A stretch of DNA of 64,000 nucleotides from contig NZ_CP156082.1 of NCBI RefSeq assembly GCF_039830145.1, positions 2,498,001 to 2,562,000 of the forward strand, written 5' to 3'. Shown piece after piece: positions 1 through 7,953 of this stretch; position 1 is the first letter of the stretch; every line of letters begins with the position of its first letter. The position numbers and the translations under genes are program-made. The notes under the pieces were generated by a model, which did no database searches, was not told the DNA's origin, and was given only the letters and a program-made list of their open reading frames with translations. This stretch comes from Croceibacterium sp. TMG7-5b_MA50. GTDB taxonomy: Bacteria > Pseudomonadota > Alphaproteobacteria > Sphingomonadales > Sphingomonadaceae.

Positions 1-140
1 TGACCGTGGTCGAACGGCATCCATGGCCGATCGATGCCAGCGCGAACGGGCGGCGGCAACAGCCTATTGAAGCTGAGTGCCCCGCCGAACCCCCAAGTCC
101 CGGTCCGGCGGGTCACACCGGAGCCAAGAGGAGAGAGACC

Positions 141-455
141 ATGTTCAAACGTTCTGCCCTGCTGATCGCCGCCGGCGTGCTGTCCGGCATCGCCGCCCTG
201 CCCGCCGCCGCGAAGGCCGGAAGCGAAGATGCCAGCGTCAGCGTATCGCACGCCGATCTCGACCTCACCACCGAAGCCGGCCAGACCACGCTCAACCGTC
301 GCCTGAACAGCGCCGCGCGCCAGGTCTGCGCCTACCATGGTGGCCGTTCGCTGGCGATGTCGCAGGAAGCGGCCCGCTGCTACCGCCAAGCCCGCCGTGA
401 CGTGCAGGTCCAGTTCGCCATGGCGACATCCGGCCGGACCCAGCGGGGCGGCTGA
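141..455 (+). CDS. UrcA family secreted protein
   Basis: A 104-residue exported protein of the UrcA family, which is common in sphingomonads and caulobacters and has no defined biochemical role. The N-terminus is a classic signal peptide: a basic start (MFKRS), a hydrophobic stretch and an Ala-rich cleavage region near residues 22-26. The mature part holds the family pattern of a short 'V.H.DLDLTT..G...L..RL..AA..VC' segment followed by two cysteines (VCAYHG and ARCYRQA) that probably form a disulfide. I chose the ATG at 141 because AGGAGAG lies just upstream and the signal peptide begins there; the frame is open further 5' but that part looks non-coding. It is a lone gene, convergent with the exonuclease gene. 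Family call is good; function unknown. Confidence 0.85.
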   Translation: MFKRSALLIAAGVLSGIAALPAAAKAGSEDASVSVSHADLDLTTEAGQTTLNRRLNSAARQVCAYHGGRSLAMSQEAARCYRQARRDVQVQFAMATSGRTQRGG

Positions 456-474
456 CCGATATGCGGTACGTGAC

Positions 475-1245
475 TCAGGCCAGCTCCACCCAGACGGGCG
501 CGTGGTCGCTGGCCTTTTCCCGTCCGCGATAATCCTTGTCCACGCCGGCTGCCTGCAGCCGGTCCGCCGCCTGCGGGCTCAGCAGCAGGTGATCGATGCG
601 GAAACCATGGTCGCGCTGCCAGGCGCCGGCCTGATAGTCCCAGAAGGTCCACACCCCGCCCCGCGGGTTCAGCGTCCCGATCGCATCCGTCCAGCCATCG
701 GCCAGCAGCCGGGAATAGGCGTCACGGCTCTCGGGCTGCATCAGCGCATCATTGGTCATCGCCCGGACGGAGAAGGTGTCGCTGTCATTGGGGATGACGT
801 TGTAGTCGCCCAGCACCACCACCGGCCGCTCCGTCGCGAGCAATTGCGTCATCCGCGCGCGCAGCCGAGCCATCCAGGCCAGCTTGTAGTCGAACTTGGG
901 CCCGGGCTGCGGATTGCCGTTGGGCAGGTAGATGTTGACGATGTGGACGCCATTCACCTCCGCCTCGATCAGGCGTGCCTGAACATCCTCCGGATCGCCG
1001 GGCAGCCCGCGAACCACATCGGTCGGCGCGGCGCCGTCCACGAGGATGGCGACGCCGTTGAACCCCTTCTGCCCGTGCCAGACCGCGTGATAGCCGATGG
1101 CCGCGAACTCGTCGGCGGGGAAGGCGTCGTCCTGCGTCTTGATCTCCTGCAGGCAGGCGACGGCAGGGCGCCGCTCCCCCAGCCACTCCAGCAGGCGCGG
1201 CAGGCGGGCGCGCACGCCATTGATGTTGAAGCTGGCGATCAGCAC
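475..1245 (-). CDS. xth: Exodeoxyribonuclease III
   Basis: Mg-dependent exonuclease III / AP endonuclease that cuts at abasic sites and removes 3'-blocking groups during base excision repair. At 256 residues it has normal family length. Visible motifs of the endonuclease/exonuclease/phosphatase fold are the opening SFNINGVRARL, the metal-binding Glu34 in LQEIKTQ, GDYNVIPND in the middle, and the C-terminal SDHAPVWVEL with the catalytic Asp-His. The start is a GTG (1245). The Fe-S carrier gene ends 19 bp upstream on the same strand, so the two are probably co-transcribed. Confidence 0.95.
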   Translation of the reverse strand: MLIASFNINGVRARLPRLLEWLGERRPAVACLQEIKTQDDAFPADEFAAIGYHAVWHGQKGFNGVAILVDGAAPTDVVRGLPGDPEDVQARLIEAEVNGVHIVNIYLPNGNPQPGPKFDYKLAWMARLRARMTQLLATERPVVVLGDYNVIPNDSDTFSVRAMTNDALMQPESRDAYSRLLADGWTDAIGTLNPRGGVWTFWDYQAGAWQRDHGFRIDHLLLSPQAADRLQAAGVDKDYRGREKASDHAPVWVELA

Positions 1246-1264
1246 GGCGGTGCGCGGCGCCTGC

Positions 1265-1639
1265 TCAGATGCCGAAGGAGGAGCCGCAGCCGCAGCCGGC
1301 CGCCGCCTGCGGATTGTCCACCCGAAACGCCGCGCCGCCCAGCGATTCGACGTAATCCACGGTGCACCCGGCGACGAGGTCTAGGCTGACGGGATCGACC
1401 ACCAGCCGCACGCCGTCGGTTTCGCTCACCCGGTCGTCGGCCTCCGCCGCATCGGCCAGCGCGAAGCGGTACTGAAAACCGGAGCAGCCGCCCCCTTCCA
1501 CCGCCAGCCGCAGCAGCGCGGGCTTCCCCTGCCGCTGTCCGATCGCGCGCACACGCGCGGCGGCGGCGGCGGTCAGTACCGGCGTGGCGGGATCGGCGGT
1601 CACGAAGTCCGGGGCGGCGGGGGCGGGCGCACTGCTCAT
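1265..1639 (-). CDS. erpA: HesB/IscA-type iron-sulfur cluster carrier (ErpA-like)
   Basis: A-type carrier that binds a [2Fe-2S] or [4Fe-4S] cluster and hands it to apo-proteins. The three invariant cysteines are visible: Cys52 in GGGCSGFQY and Cys116/Cys118 in the C-terminal CGCGSSF. The protein is 124 residues from the ATG at 1639, with an Ala/Pro-rich N-terminal extension of about 20 residues before the A-type fold. In-frame codons continue upstream but read as basic low-complexity sequence. It lies 19 bp upstream of xth. Assignment to ErpA rather than IscA or SufA is inferred from the lack of isc or suf genes nearby and is not certain. Confidence 0.85.
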   Translation of the reverse strand: MSSAPAPAAPDFVTADPATPVLTAAAAARVRAIGQRQGKPALLRLAVEGGGCSGFQYRFALADAAEADDRVSETDGVRLVVDPVSLDLVAGCTVDYVESLGGAAFRVDNPQAAAGCGCGSSFGI

Positions 1640-1671
1640 GGGTCGCAATGTAAGGCGCGCGCCACCCCGGC

Positions 1672-2121
1672 TCAAGCGCTGGTGATATAGTCGCGCAGGT
1701 CTTGCGCCTCCCGCTCCATCTTCTCCAGCCGGTATTTCACCAGATCGCCGATCGACAGAAAGGCGATCAGCCGCGGCGTTTCCCCGTCACTGGCGTGCAG
1801 GACCGGCAGGTGGCGGATGCGCCGTTCCGTCATCAGCGCCAGTGCCTGCAACACGCTGATCTCCCGATGGACGGAGATGACGGGCGCGGTCATCACGTCC
1901 GACACCGGTCGGTCCAGCACCGCCACGCCGTGTTCCGCCAGGCAATACAGCAGGTCGCGTTCCGAAAAGATGCCGGTGACCGGACCGTCCGCCCCTTCCA
2001 GGACGGGCAAGGCGCCGATCCGCCGCTCCGCCAGCAGGCGGGCGGCATCGCCCACGCTAGTGCCGGGCGAACAATGGACAATGGCCTGCGTGCGGCCGGC
2101 CAGAATGGCGGCAATGGTCAT
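1672..2121 (-). CDS. CBS-domain pair protein
   Basis: A 149-residue cytoplasmic protein made almost entirely of two CBS motifs (roughly residues 10-65 and 75-135), which together form a Bateman module that usually binds adenosine nucleotides. Typical CBS features are V.D.A..L.E..IGALPV, a GIFSERDLL turn, and IRHLPVL followed by FLSIGDLV. There is no attached enzyme or channel, so it is a stand-alone sensor whose partner is unknown. The ATG at 2121 is preceded by GGGGGAGAGAAAGCC, a strong ribosome binding site; the frame extends upstream but without one. It sits 32 bp upstream of the ErpA-like gene on the same strand. Confidence 0.88.
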   Translation of the reverse strand: MTIAAILAGRTQAIVHCSPGTSVGDAARLLAERRIGALPVLEGADGPVTGIFSERDLLYCLAEHGVAVLDRPVSDVMTAPVISVHREISVLQALALMTERRIRHLPVLHASDGETPRLIAFLSIGDLVKYRLEKMEREAQDLRDYITSA

Positions 2122-2237
2122 GGCTTTCTCTCCCCCAATGGTGTGCCCCCATCGGTACGCACAGGATGCCATGCCGGGCCCGCCCTAACCAGCCGTTTGT
2201 TCCGCAAATGTTGCGCAGGCAAACACTTGGGGCCACA

Positions 2238-2546
2238 ATGACTTGCATGTCCCGCCGCTCCCCGCTCGACGATCCGCACAATGCCGCCCATGCCTGGCGG
2301 CGGTTCCGGCGGCTGATGTGGGTGATGCTGGGGATCACGATCGCGGTGGTGATCATCGCCATGCTGATCCTGTGGCATGAGGGGGCGCTGGTCTCCGTCC
2401 ACTTCTTCATCGCCTCCGCCCTCGGCATCGGGCTGACGATGCTGCTGATGAGTGCGCTGATGGGGCTGGTCTTCCTGTCCAACGGAACGGGGCACGACCA
2501 TTCGATCAGCCACCGGCCGGATCGCGGCGACGATGAGGAACTCTAG
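2238..2546 (+). CDS. Small two-helix inner-membrane protein
   Basis: A 102-residue protein with a basic cytoplasmic N-terminus, two hydrophobic segments (about residues 28-48 and 53-80) and a polar, acidic, His-containing tail (GHDHSISHRPD). The two helices in one short polypeptide suggest a hairpin in the inner membrane. I recognise no characterised family. The ATG at 2238 follows a short GGGG stretch; a second ATG three codons later is possible. It is convergent with the ferredoxin gene, leaving only 3 bp between stop codons. Confidence 0.65.
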   Translation: MTCMSRRSPLDDPHNAAHAWRRFRRLMWVMLGITIAVVIIAMLILWHEGALVSVHFFIASALGIGLTMLLMSALMGLVFLSNGTGHDHSISHRPDRGDDEEL

Positions 2547-2549
2547 GCC

Positions 2550-2948
2550 CTAGTCGCCCGCCAGCCGGTATTCCGCCACCGGCACGCCGCCGATCAGGTG
2601 CTGCTGGATGATTTGTTCCAGCACCTCCGGCGTGCAGGAATGATAATAAACCCGGTCCGGCCACACGAGCGCGATCGGCCCCGCATGGCAGATCTGCAGG
2701 CAATCCGCCTTGGTCCGGCGGATGCCGCCCGCGCCGGTCAGGCCCAATTGCTTCAGCCGCGCCTTCAGAAAATTCCAGGCCGCGACGCCGTCCTCCCGCC
2801 GGCAGCATTGCTGCTTTTCGGAAATGGCGCACAGGAAGATGTGGCGGCCGATCGCCTCCCCACCCAACTGTTCCAGCGCGTGAGCGGCGCGGGCGACTGC
2901 CGCGTCGTCCCAGGCGTCGGGCACGTCGGCCAGCGGATCGTCAGCCAT
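2550..2948 (-). CDS. (2Fe-2S) ferredoxin domain protein
   Basis: A 132-residue thioredoxin-like [2Fe-2S] ferredoxin, an electron carrier of the NuoE/Shethna type. The four-cysteine signature is visible: HIFLCA followed by CCRRE in the N-terminal half, then [18 protein letters not shown], and finally [18 protein letters not shown], the standard C-terminal helix of this family. The ATG at 2948 overlaps the 3' end of the PopZ-like gene by 8 bp, so the two are translationally linked. Such ferredoxins have no single known partner; the redox partner here is not evident from the neighbours. Confidence 0.88.
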   Translation of the reverse strand: MADDPLADVPDAWDDAAVARAAHALEQLGGEAIGRHIFLCAISEKQQCCRREDGVAAWNFLKARLKQLGLTGAGGIRRTKADCLQICHAGPIALVWPDRVYYHSCTPEVLEQIIQQHLIGGVPVAEYRLAGD

Positions 2949-3384
2949 TCGTGCCGGTGATGCGCGCGATTTCCGCCCGGACGAGCCGATCCACGATAGT
3001 GGGGAGGTGCGCGTCCAGCCATTCGGCAAGCATCGGGCGCAGCAGTTGCTGCACCTGCAGGTCCAGCCCGCCATGGCCGCTCGTCAGCGCCTGCAGGCTG
3101 GCGAAGGCCGCGCGGGAGGCGTCGGTGGCGGCGCTGCCGGCAAGACCGTCCGCGGCCTTCGGAACGGCGGCGACGTTTTCGGAATCGTCCTCCGCCAGCG
3201 CCAGAACCTCGCCCGCCTCTTCCGCATCGGCGGGTTCGACCGGCTCCCGGGAGGGGTGCGGAGCGGCTGCGGGAACAACGGCGGGCGCTGCGACCGGGAT
3301 CGGCGGCGGGATGGTATCGCGGGCGATCACCCGCTTGATGGAGGCCAGGATCTCCTCCACCGAAACGTCACCCGCACCTTGCAT
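2941..3384 (-). CDS. popZ: PopZ-like (DUF2497) pole-organizing protein
   Basis: A 147-residue protein with the PopZ/DUF2497 architecture: a short N-terminal helix ([17 protein letters not shown]), a disordered Pro/Ala/Glu-rich acidic centre (about residues 25-95), and a C-terminal helical oligomerisation region ([22 protein letters not shown] then RAEIARI). In Caulobacter, PopZ forms a polar matrix that captures ParB and other clients. The gene lies 41 bp downstream of tolC on the same strand, a context seen in many alphaproteobacteria, where valS usually comes next; here a ferredoxin gene overlaps it instead. Family is clear; polar function here is inferred. Confidence 0.82.
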   Translation of the reverse strand: MQGAGDVSVEEILASIKRVIARDTIPPPIPVAAPAVVPAAAPHPSREPVEPADAEEAGEVLALAEDDSENVAAVPKAADGLAGSAATDASRAAFASLQALTSGHGGLDLQVQQLLRPMLAEWLDAHLPTIVDRLVRAEIARITGTNG

Positions 3385-3425
3385 TCGCCTGTTCCTCGAC
3401 TCGTGGGCCGGTCGCGGCCCGGTCG

Positions 3426-5000
3426 TCAGGGTCGCGGCTGCGCTGTCTGGCCCTGCTGTACCGGCTGCGTGTCTTCCAGGATCTGGTTCGCGCCGGTGCC
3501 GGGCTGTTCTTCCGTCGGGATTTCCGCGTCCTGTGCCGGGATGTCAACGGTGCCCGACGTCTGCACCACCGGATCGGGATCGTTGTCCCAATCCCACCAC
3601 TTGCCCGCGACCCGTTCGTAATTGGCGGCGGGATCGTACAGCGGCACCTCACCATCAAGGCCCAGATCGCGCGCCTCCGCCCGGCCCATCGCCGCCAGCA
3701 GCGTGAACGCGGCGACATAGGCGTTGCGCCGGGCGCTGACGAGATCGACCTGCGCGATCTGCAGGTCGCGCTGGGTGTCCAGGATGTCGAGGATGGTGCG
3801 GTTGCCGACGGTGTTTTCCGCCTGCACGCCTTCCAGGCTCAGCTCGGCCGCCTCGACCGCGACCTGGCTGGATTCGATCACCGCCAGTGCCGCCTGCCAG
3901 TTCGTGAAGGCGGAGCGGACCTGCTGCACCACGTCGCGTTCGATCGCGACGGCGTTCTCCAGCGCGCTGGACGCCTGCGCCTGCGCCTGCCGGCGCTGGG
4001 CGGCGACCAGCCCGCCCTGGAACAGCGGCAGGGTCAGCCGTACACCGGCCTGGGCGGAGGTCACGGTTTGCGGGTTCGACGCCTCGCCGGGGATCGAACC
4101 CAGCGTGCCCAGGTAGTTCTGGTATCCGCCCTGGGTGAACGCATCGACCTGCGGCAGCCGGTCGGCCCCGGCGACGCGGATGTCATAGCCCGCCGCCTGC
4201 GCCCGTTCGATGGAAGCGAGGATGTCGGGGTTGTGCGTCACCGCATAATCCACCGCGTCATCGACATTGGCCGGCAGGCCGGGCAGCGGCGGCGGCGGTT
4301 CCAGCGTGATCGGCGCCTGGCCCACCAGCTGGACATAGCGTTCGCGGGCACCGACCAGCGCGGCCTGCGATTCGGCCAGGTCGCTGCGCGCCAGCGCCAG
4401 CCGCGATTCGGACTGCGCCACGTCGGTCCGGGTCAGGTCACCGATCTCGAACCGGTCGCTGGTGGCCTGCAGGTTGACCTCCAGCACCTCCACCTGGTTG
4501 CGCGACAGGGCCACGATCGCCTCCTGCCCGATCACGTCCATGTAGGCGGCGACCACCTGGTTGAAGATCGCGCTTTCCGTGGCGCGCAGGTCCGCACGGC
4601 CGGCGGCGACCCGTTCCTGCGCGGCCCGGATGCCGTTGCGCACCGCGCCACCCCGATACAGCGGGACCGACAGGCTTACCCCGGCATTGACCGACCGGTC
4701 CGGGTTGATGAAGTTGGTCTGCGCCTGCTTCAGGATCTCGGTATAGGTGACATCGCTGCTGACATTCGGCCGGCCGAAGGCGCGCTGGATCGGCACGTTC
4801 TCGTCCGTCGCGCGCAGGTCGGCACGGGCGCCTTCCAGCACGGGATTGTTCTGGTAGGCGGCGATCAGCGCCTGTTCCAGCGTGTCGGCCGCCGCCGGGC
4901 TCGCCAGCAGCGCCAGTGCGCCCAGCGCCGCCGGGGCGAGGCGCACGCGGTGCAACCGGGCCGGGCGGCGCGGCAGGGAGCCTGCGGGGGCGCGGGTCAC
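3426..5000 (-). CDS. tolC: TolC family outer-membrane channel
   Basis: A 524-residue outer-membrane efflux/secretion channel that forms a trimeric beta-barrel with a periplasmic alpha-tunnel. A long signal peptide ends around ASPAAA (residue 38). The mature protein begins DTLEQALIAAYQNNPVL, the usual TolC opening, and contains two internally similar helical repeats, the beta-strand segment VSLSVPLYRGGAVRNGI and its counterpart RLTLPLFQGGLVAAQRR. The C-terminal 60 residues are acidic and Pro/Gln-rich. It lies 4 bp downstream of pcm and upstream of popZ. No adaptor or inner-membrane pump is adjacent, so it may serve several exporters. Confidence 0.93.
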   Translation of the reverse strand: MTRAPAGSLPRRPARLHRVRLAPAALGALALLASPAAADTLEQALIAAYQNNPVLEGARADLRATDENVPIQRAFGRPNVSSDVTYTEILKQAQTNFINPDRSVNAGVSLSVPLYRGGAVRNGIRAAQERVAAGRADLRATESAIFNQVVAAYMDVIGQEAIVALSRNQVEVLEVNLQATSDRFEIGDLTRTDVAQSESRLALARSDLAESQAALVGARERYVQLVGQAPITLEPPPPLPGLPANVDDAVDYAVTHNPDILASIERAQAAGYDIRVAGADRLPQVDAFTQGGYQNYLGTLGSIPGEASNPQTVTSAQAGVRLTLPLFQGGLVAAQRRQAQAQASSALENAVAIERDVVQQVRSAFTNWQAALAVIESSQVAVEAAELSLEGVQAENTVGNRTILDILDTQRDLQIAQVDLVSARRNAYVAAFTLLAAMGRAEARDLGLDGEVPLYDPAANYERVAGKWWDWDNDPDPVVQTSGTVDIPAQDAEIPTEEQPGTGANQILEDTQPVQQGQTAQPRP

Positions 5001-5004
5001 TGGT

Positions 5005-5625
5005 TCAGAAGCTCCAGCGGCGGGGCGCGGCGAATTCGGGCAGCACGGGCATGCCGACCTCGATCAGCGGCAGCAGCGCGGGCTCCTGCCCGACGACCTG
5101 CCCGGCGGCTAGCCGGGTCACGCCCCCCTGCACGATCCCGGTGACGATCCGCCCGCCCGGCGCCAGCGCCGCCAGCAGGGCAGGCGGCAGCTGTTCGGCC
5201 GCACCATCCACCAGCAGCAGGGTATAACCGTCCGCGTCCCCGACGGGCACGTCACCCGCGGCGACTGCGTCCACGCCCACCACCGCGACCGATCCCGCCA
5301 GCGGCCGGACCAGGGTGGGCAGGTACCCGCTGCCCCCGTCCACCACCAGCACCCGGTCTGCCGGGCGCGGGCGCGCCTCCTGCAGCATCAGGCCGTGGAC
5401 CACCGGGGAGGCCAGCCAGCGGCCACCCGCCAGCGGCACCGCCCGGTCCATGTAGGCGGCGGGGCGACGCGCCAGCGGCACGAAATCCTCCCGCGCGACG
5501 TCCGCCATCCGTTCCAGCACCCAGGGCGAGTTGACGCCGCTGGGTCGCAGCTGGCTGTCGATCATCGCGCGGCGCGCGGCGGCGAAGCTGTCGGTGGAAG
5601 GCGTGCGGTCTTCAACGATGGTCAC
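5005..5625 (-). CDS. Protein-L-isoaspartate O-methyltransferase family protein, degenerate SAM motif
   Basis: A 206-residue protein of the PCMT family, which methylates L-isoaspartyl residues in aged proteins using S-adenosylmethionine. Family features are AARRAMIDSQLRPSGV at the N-terminus, REDFVP, and an aromatic C-terminus. The SAM-binding motif I, normally V.E.GTGSGY, reads VLVVDGGSGYLPTLV, and the region around the usual catalytic Ser (normally followed by P.M) reads WLASPVVHGLML. Either the locus carries a divergent enzyme or catalysis has been lost. It sits 4 bp upstream of tolC, an alphaproteobacterial arrangement, so it probably heads the operon. Confidence 0.8.
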   Translation of the reverse strand: MTIVEDRTPSTDSFAAARRAMIDSQLRPSGVNSPWVLERMADVAREDFVPLARRPAAYMDRAVPLAGGRWLASPVVHGLMLQEARPRPADRVLVVDGGSGYLPTLVRPLAGSVAVVGVDAVAAGDVPVGDADGYTLLLVDGAAEQLPPALLAALAPGGRIVTGIVQGGVTRLAAGQVVGQEPALLPLIEVGMPVLPEFAAPRRWSF

Positions 5626-5803
5626 GGACTATATCGCTCTCGTGGCTGACGAAAATGCTGCAGAGCAATAGGCGCAAACCCGCCCCTGCGCCAAGGGGTT
5701 TGACGGCGCGGCCGCCGCCGCCGCCATCGCTGATCGACCAAGCGCAGACAGCGGCCGACAATCGCACTGGCGCGGGCCTGCCCGCCCGCTCTACACCCCG
5801 GCG

Positions 5804-7123
5804 ATGGACCTGCCTCCCGCCACGAGCCCCGCCGCCGCCGCGCCCGGCGATGATGGCGCATTGCTGCCGTTCCGCACGGTACTGCTGTCGATCCTGGGCC
5901 TGTGGCTGTGCTATTTCCTGCTCACCACCGTTCGGGCGGAGCTGATCGACTTCGGGTTCACGGGGGAAGCATTGTGGCGCCGGGCGCTGGCCTGCGCGAT
6001 TGGGGTCGTCATCACGCTGGCGCTGTGGCTGCTGCTGCGGCTGTTCGATGCCCGCCCGCTGCCCGCCAAGATTGCCGCCGCGCTGATCCTGTCGCTGCCG
6101 GTGTCGGTGGCGCTGGCGCACAGCAACCGGCTGGTCTTCGCCCCGCTGGACATGCGGGTCATGCAGCGGGAGGCGCAGCAGCGCGGGCTGACGGTGACGC
6201 GCAACCAGGGCGGCGACCTGCTGGTGGAGCTGCCCGACCTGCCGGCGCCGCCGCCACCCGCACCGCCGCCGCCCGCACCGAACGCGGCACCCGAGGAGCC
6301 TGCCGCGCCGGCCACACCCGCGACGGAATTGGGGCAGGTGGTGAAGCTGCCGGCGGGCTCACTGGGCGGTGCGTCCTGGTATTACCTGGTGGAGGTGGTG
6401 TTCAGCCGGTACTTCCTGATGCTGGCCTGGTGCGCGCTGTACCTGGCGCTCCTGACCGGCGCGCAGGCCCGCGCGGCGGAGCGGCGCGAGGGCGAGTATC
6501 GCCGCGCGGCCAAGGCGGCGGAGCTCAGGTCCCTGCGCTATCAGGTCAATCCGCATTTCCTGTTCAACACGCTGAACAGCCTGTCCGCGCTGGTGCTGAC
6601 CGGGCGCATCGACCCGGCGGAGCGCATGATCGGCAACCTGTCGACCTTCTACCGCCGCTCGCTGGCGGACGACCCCACGGCGGACGTCCCGCTGCGCGAC
6701 GAACTGGCGCTGCAGCAGCTCTACCTGGAGATCGAAGCGGTCCGCTTCCCCGACCGGCTGTGTACCCGCTTCGACGTGCCGGCGGAGCTGGCGGATGCCC
6801 GTGTGCCGGGCATGATCCTGCAGCCGCTGGTGGAGAATTCGGTCACCCATGCCGTCGCGCGGGTCGTCCGGCCGGTGACGATCGTCATCGCGGCGGAGGT
6901 GACCGCGGGCGAGCGGCTGGTGGTCAGCGTCACCGATGACGGCCCCGGACCGGCCGGCGACGCCGTTCATCGCGGGTTCGGCATCGGCCTTGCCAATGTG
7001 GGGGACCGGCTCGCCGCCCGCTTCGGCGCCGGGGAGGCGCAGGTGGTGGCGGAACCGCTGCCGGGTGGGGGACACCGGACGCGGCTTTACCTGCCGCTGC
7101 AAAGGGGGACGGGACTGGCATGA
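5804..7123 (+). CDS. LytS/YehU-type membrane sensor histidine kinase
   Basis: A 439-residue sensor kinase of the His_kinase (PF06580) type. Three hydrophobic segments lie at about residues 25-45, 55-80 and 88-105, then a periplasmic loop containing a striking Pro/Ala run (about 148-175), then a fourth segment (about 195-222). The phospho-acceptor is His251 in QVNPHFLFNTLNSL. The ATPase part has ILQPLVENSVTHA (N box) and DDGPGP with GFGIGLANVGDRL (G boxes). The next gene, its LytTR response regulator, overlaps it by 4 bp. The ligand is unknown. The start is the ATG at 5804; the 178 bp upstream show nothing beyond ordinary leader sequence. Confidence 0.9.
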   Translation: MDLPPATSPAAAAPGDDGALLPFRTVLLSILGLWLCYFLLTTVRAELIDFGFTGEALWRRALACAIGVVITLALWLLLRLFDARPLPAKIAAALILSLPVSVALAHSNRLVFAPLDMRVMQREAQQRGLTVTRNQGGDLLVELPDLPAPPPPAPPPPAPNAAPEEPAAPATPATELGQVVKLPAGSLGGASWYYLVEVVFSRYFLMLAWCALYLALLTGAQARAAERREGEYRRAAKAAELRSLRYQVNPHFLFNTLNSLSALVLTGRIDPAERMIGNLSTFYRRSLADDPTADVPLRDELALQQLYLEIEAVRFPDRLCTRFDVPAELADARVPGMILQPLVENSVTHAVARVVRPVTIVIAAEVTAGERLVVSVTDDGPGPAGDAVHRGFGIGLANVGDRLAARFGAGEAQVVAEPLPGGGHRTRLYLPLQRGTGLA

Positions 7124-7908
7124 CGGGGTCTGTCGCACAGGCAAGCGCGGATGCGGCCACGGTGCTGCGCACGCTGATCGTGGATGACGAGCCACTGGCG
7201 ATCGAACGGATGCAGGTCCTGTGCGCCGGGGTGCCGGGCGTGCAGGTGATAGGCACCGCCAGTGACGGCGAATCGGCCCTGCGGCTGGCGGAGCGGCTGC
7301 GACCCGATCTGCTGCTGCTCGACATGACCATGCCCGGACCCGACGGGCTCGCCACCGCACGCCGGCTGGCGCAGCTGGTGCCCGATGCGGCGGTGATCTT
7401 CGTCACCGCGCATGGCGAGTTTGCCGTGCAGGCCTTCGACATCGATGCGGTCGACTACCTGCTGAAGCCGGTCGCCGCCGACCGGCTGTCACGCGCGGTC
7501 GATCGCGCCCTGGCCCGCCACGAACGCGGCGGCGGGGTGGAGCAGGCGGCAGAGGACCCCGCCTGGCTGACCGAATTCTGGGTGCCGCACCGGTCCGAAC
7601 TGCTGCGAATCGACGCGGGCCAGGTGGAGCGTATCGACGCGGAGCGGGACTATGTCCGCCTGCATGTCACCGCGCCTGACGGGCAGCCGCGCAGCCACCT
7701 GCTGCTGCAGACCATCGCCGGGCTGGAGGAGCGGCTGGACCCGCAGCAATTCCTGCGCATCCACCGATCCGTGATCCTGCGGCGCGACCGCATCCACGGT
7801 CTGCGCCACGAAGGGCTGGGCGTCTGGTGCGTCGAACTGGCGGACGGCACCGCGCTACGCATCGGGCGAACCTATCTGCGCCGGGTCAAGGCGATGGCCG
7901 GCCGCTGA
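7120..7908 (+). CDS. LytTR-family response regulator
   Basis: A 262-residue DNA-binding response regulator. The receiver domain (about 17-130) shows the acidic pair Asp22-Asp23 in IVDDEPL, the phospho-accepting Asp68 in LLLDMTMPGPDG, the Thr of FVTAH and the Lys of YLLKPV. A linker leads to a C-terminal LytTR DNA-binding domain (about 155-258; VERIDAERDYVRLHV, FLRIHRSVILRRDRI, LRIGRTYLRRV). Its ATG overlaps the stop of the kinase gene (ATGA), so the pair are co-translated partners. Target promoters cannot be told from this window. Confidence 0.93.
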   Translation: MTGSVAQASADAATVLRTLIVDDEPLAIERMQVLCAGVPGVQVIGTASDGESALRLAERLRPDLLLLDMTMPGPDGLATARRLAQLVPDAAVIFVTAHGEFAVQAFDIDAVDYLLKPVAADRLSRAVDRALARHERGGGVEQAAEDPAWLTEFWVPHRSELLRIDAGQVERIDAERDYVRLHVTAPDGQPRSHLLLQTIAGLEERLDPQQFLRIHRSVILRRDRIHGLRHEGLGVWCVELADGTALRIGRTYLRRVKAMAGR

Positions 7909-7953
7909 GCGGCCCGCCATCGTTAACGAAAAATCGCCGATCGGACAGCCGGC

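Noticed and set aside
1-140. Possible gene end or coding extension upstream of the UrcA gene
   Set aside because: The open frame lacks a ribosome binding site and a protein-like composition; I see nothing identifiable in these 140 bases.
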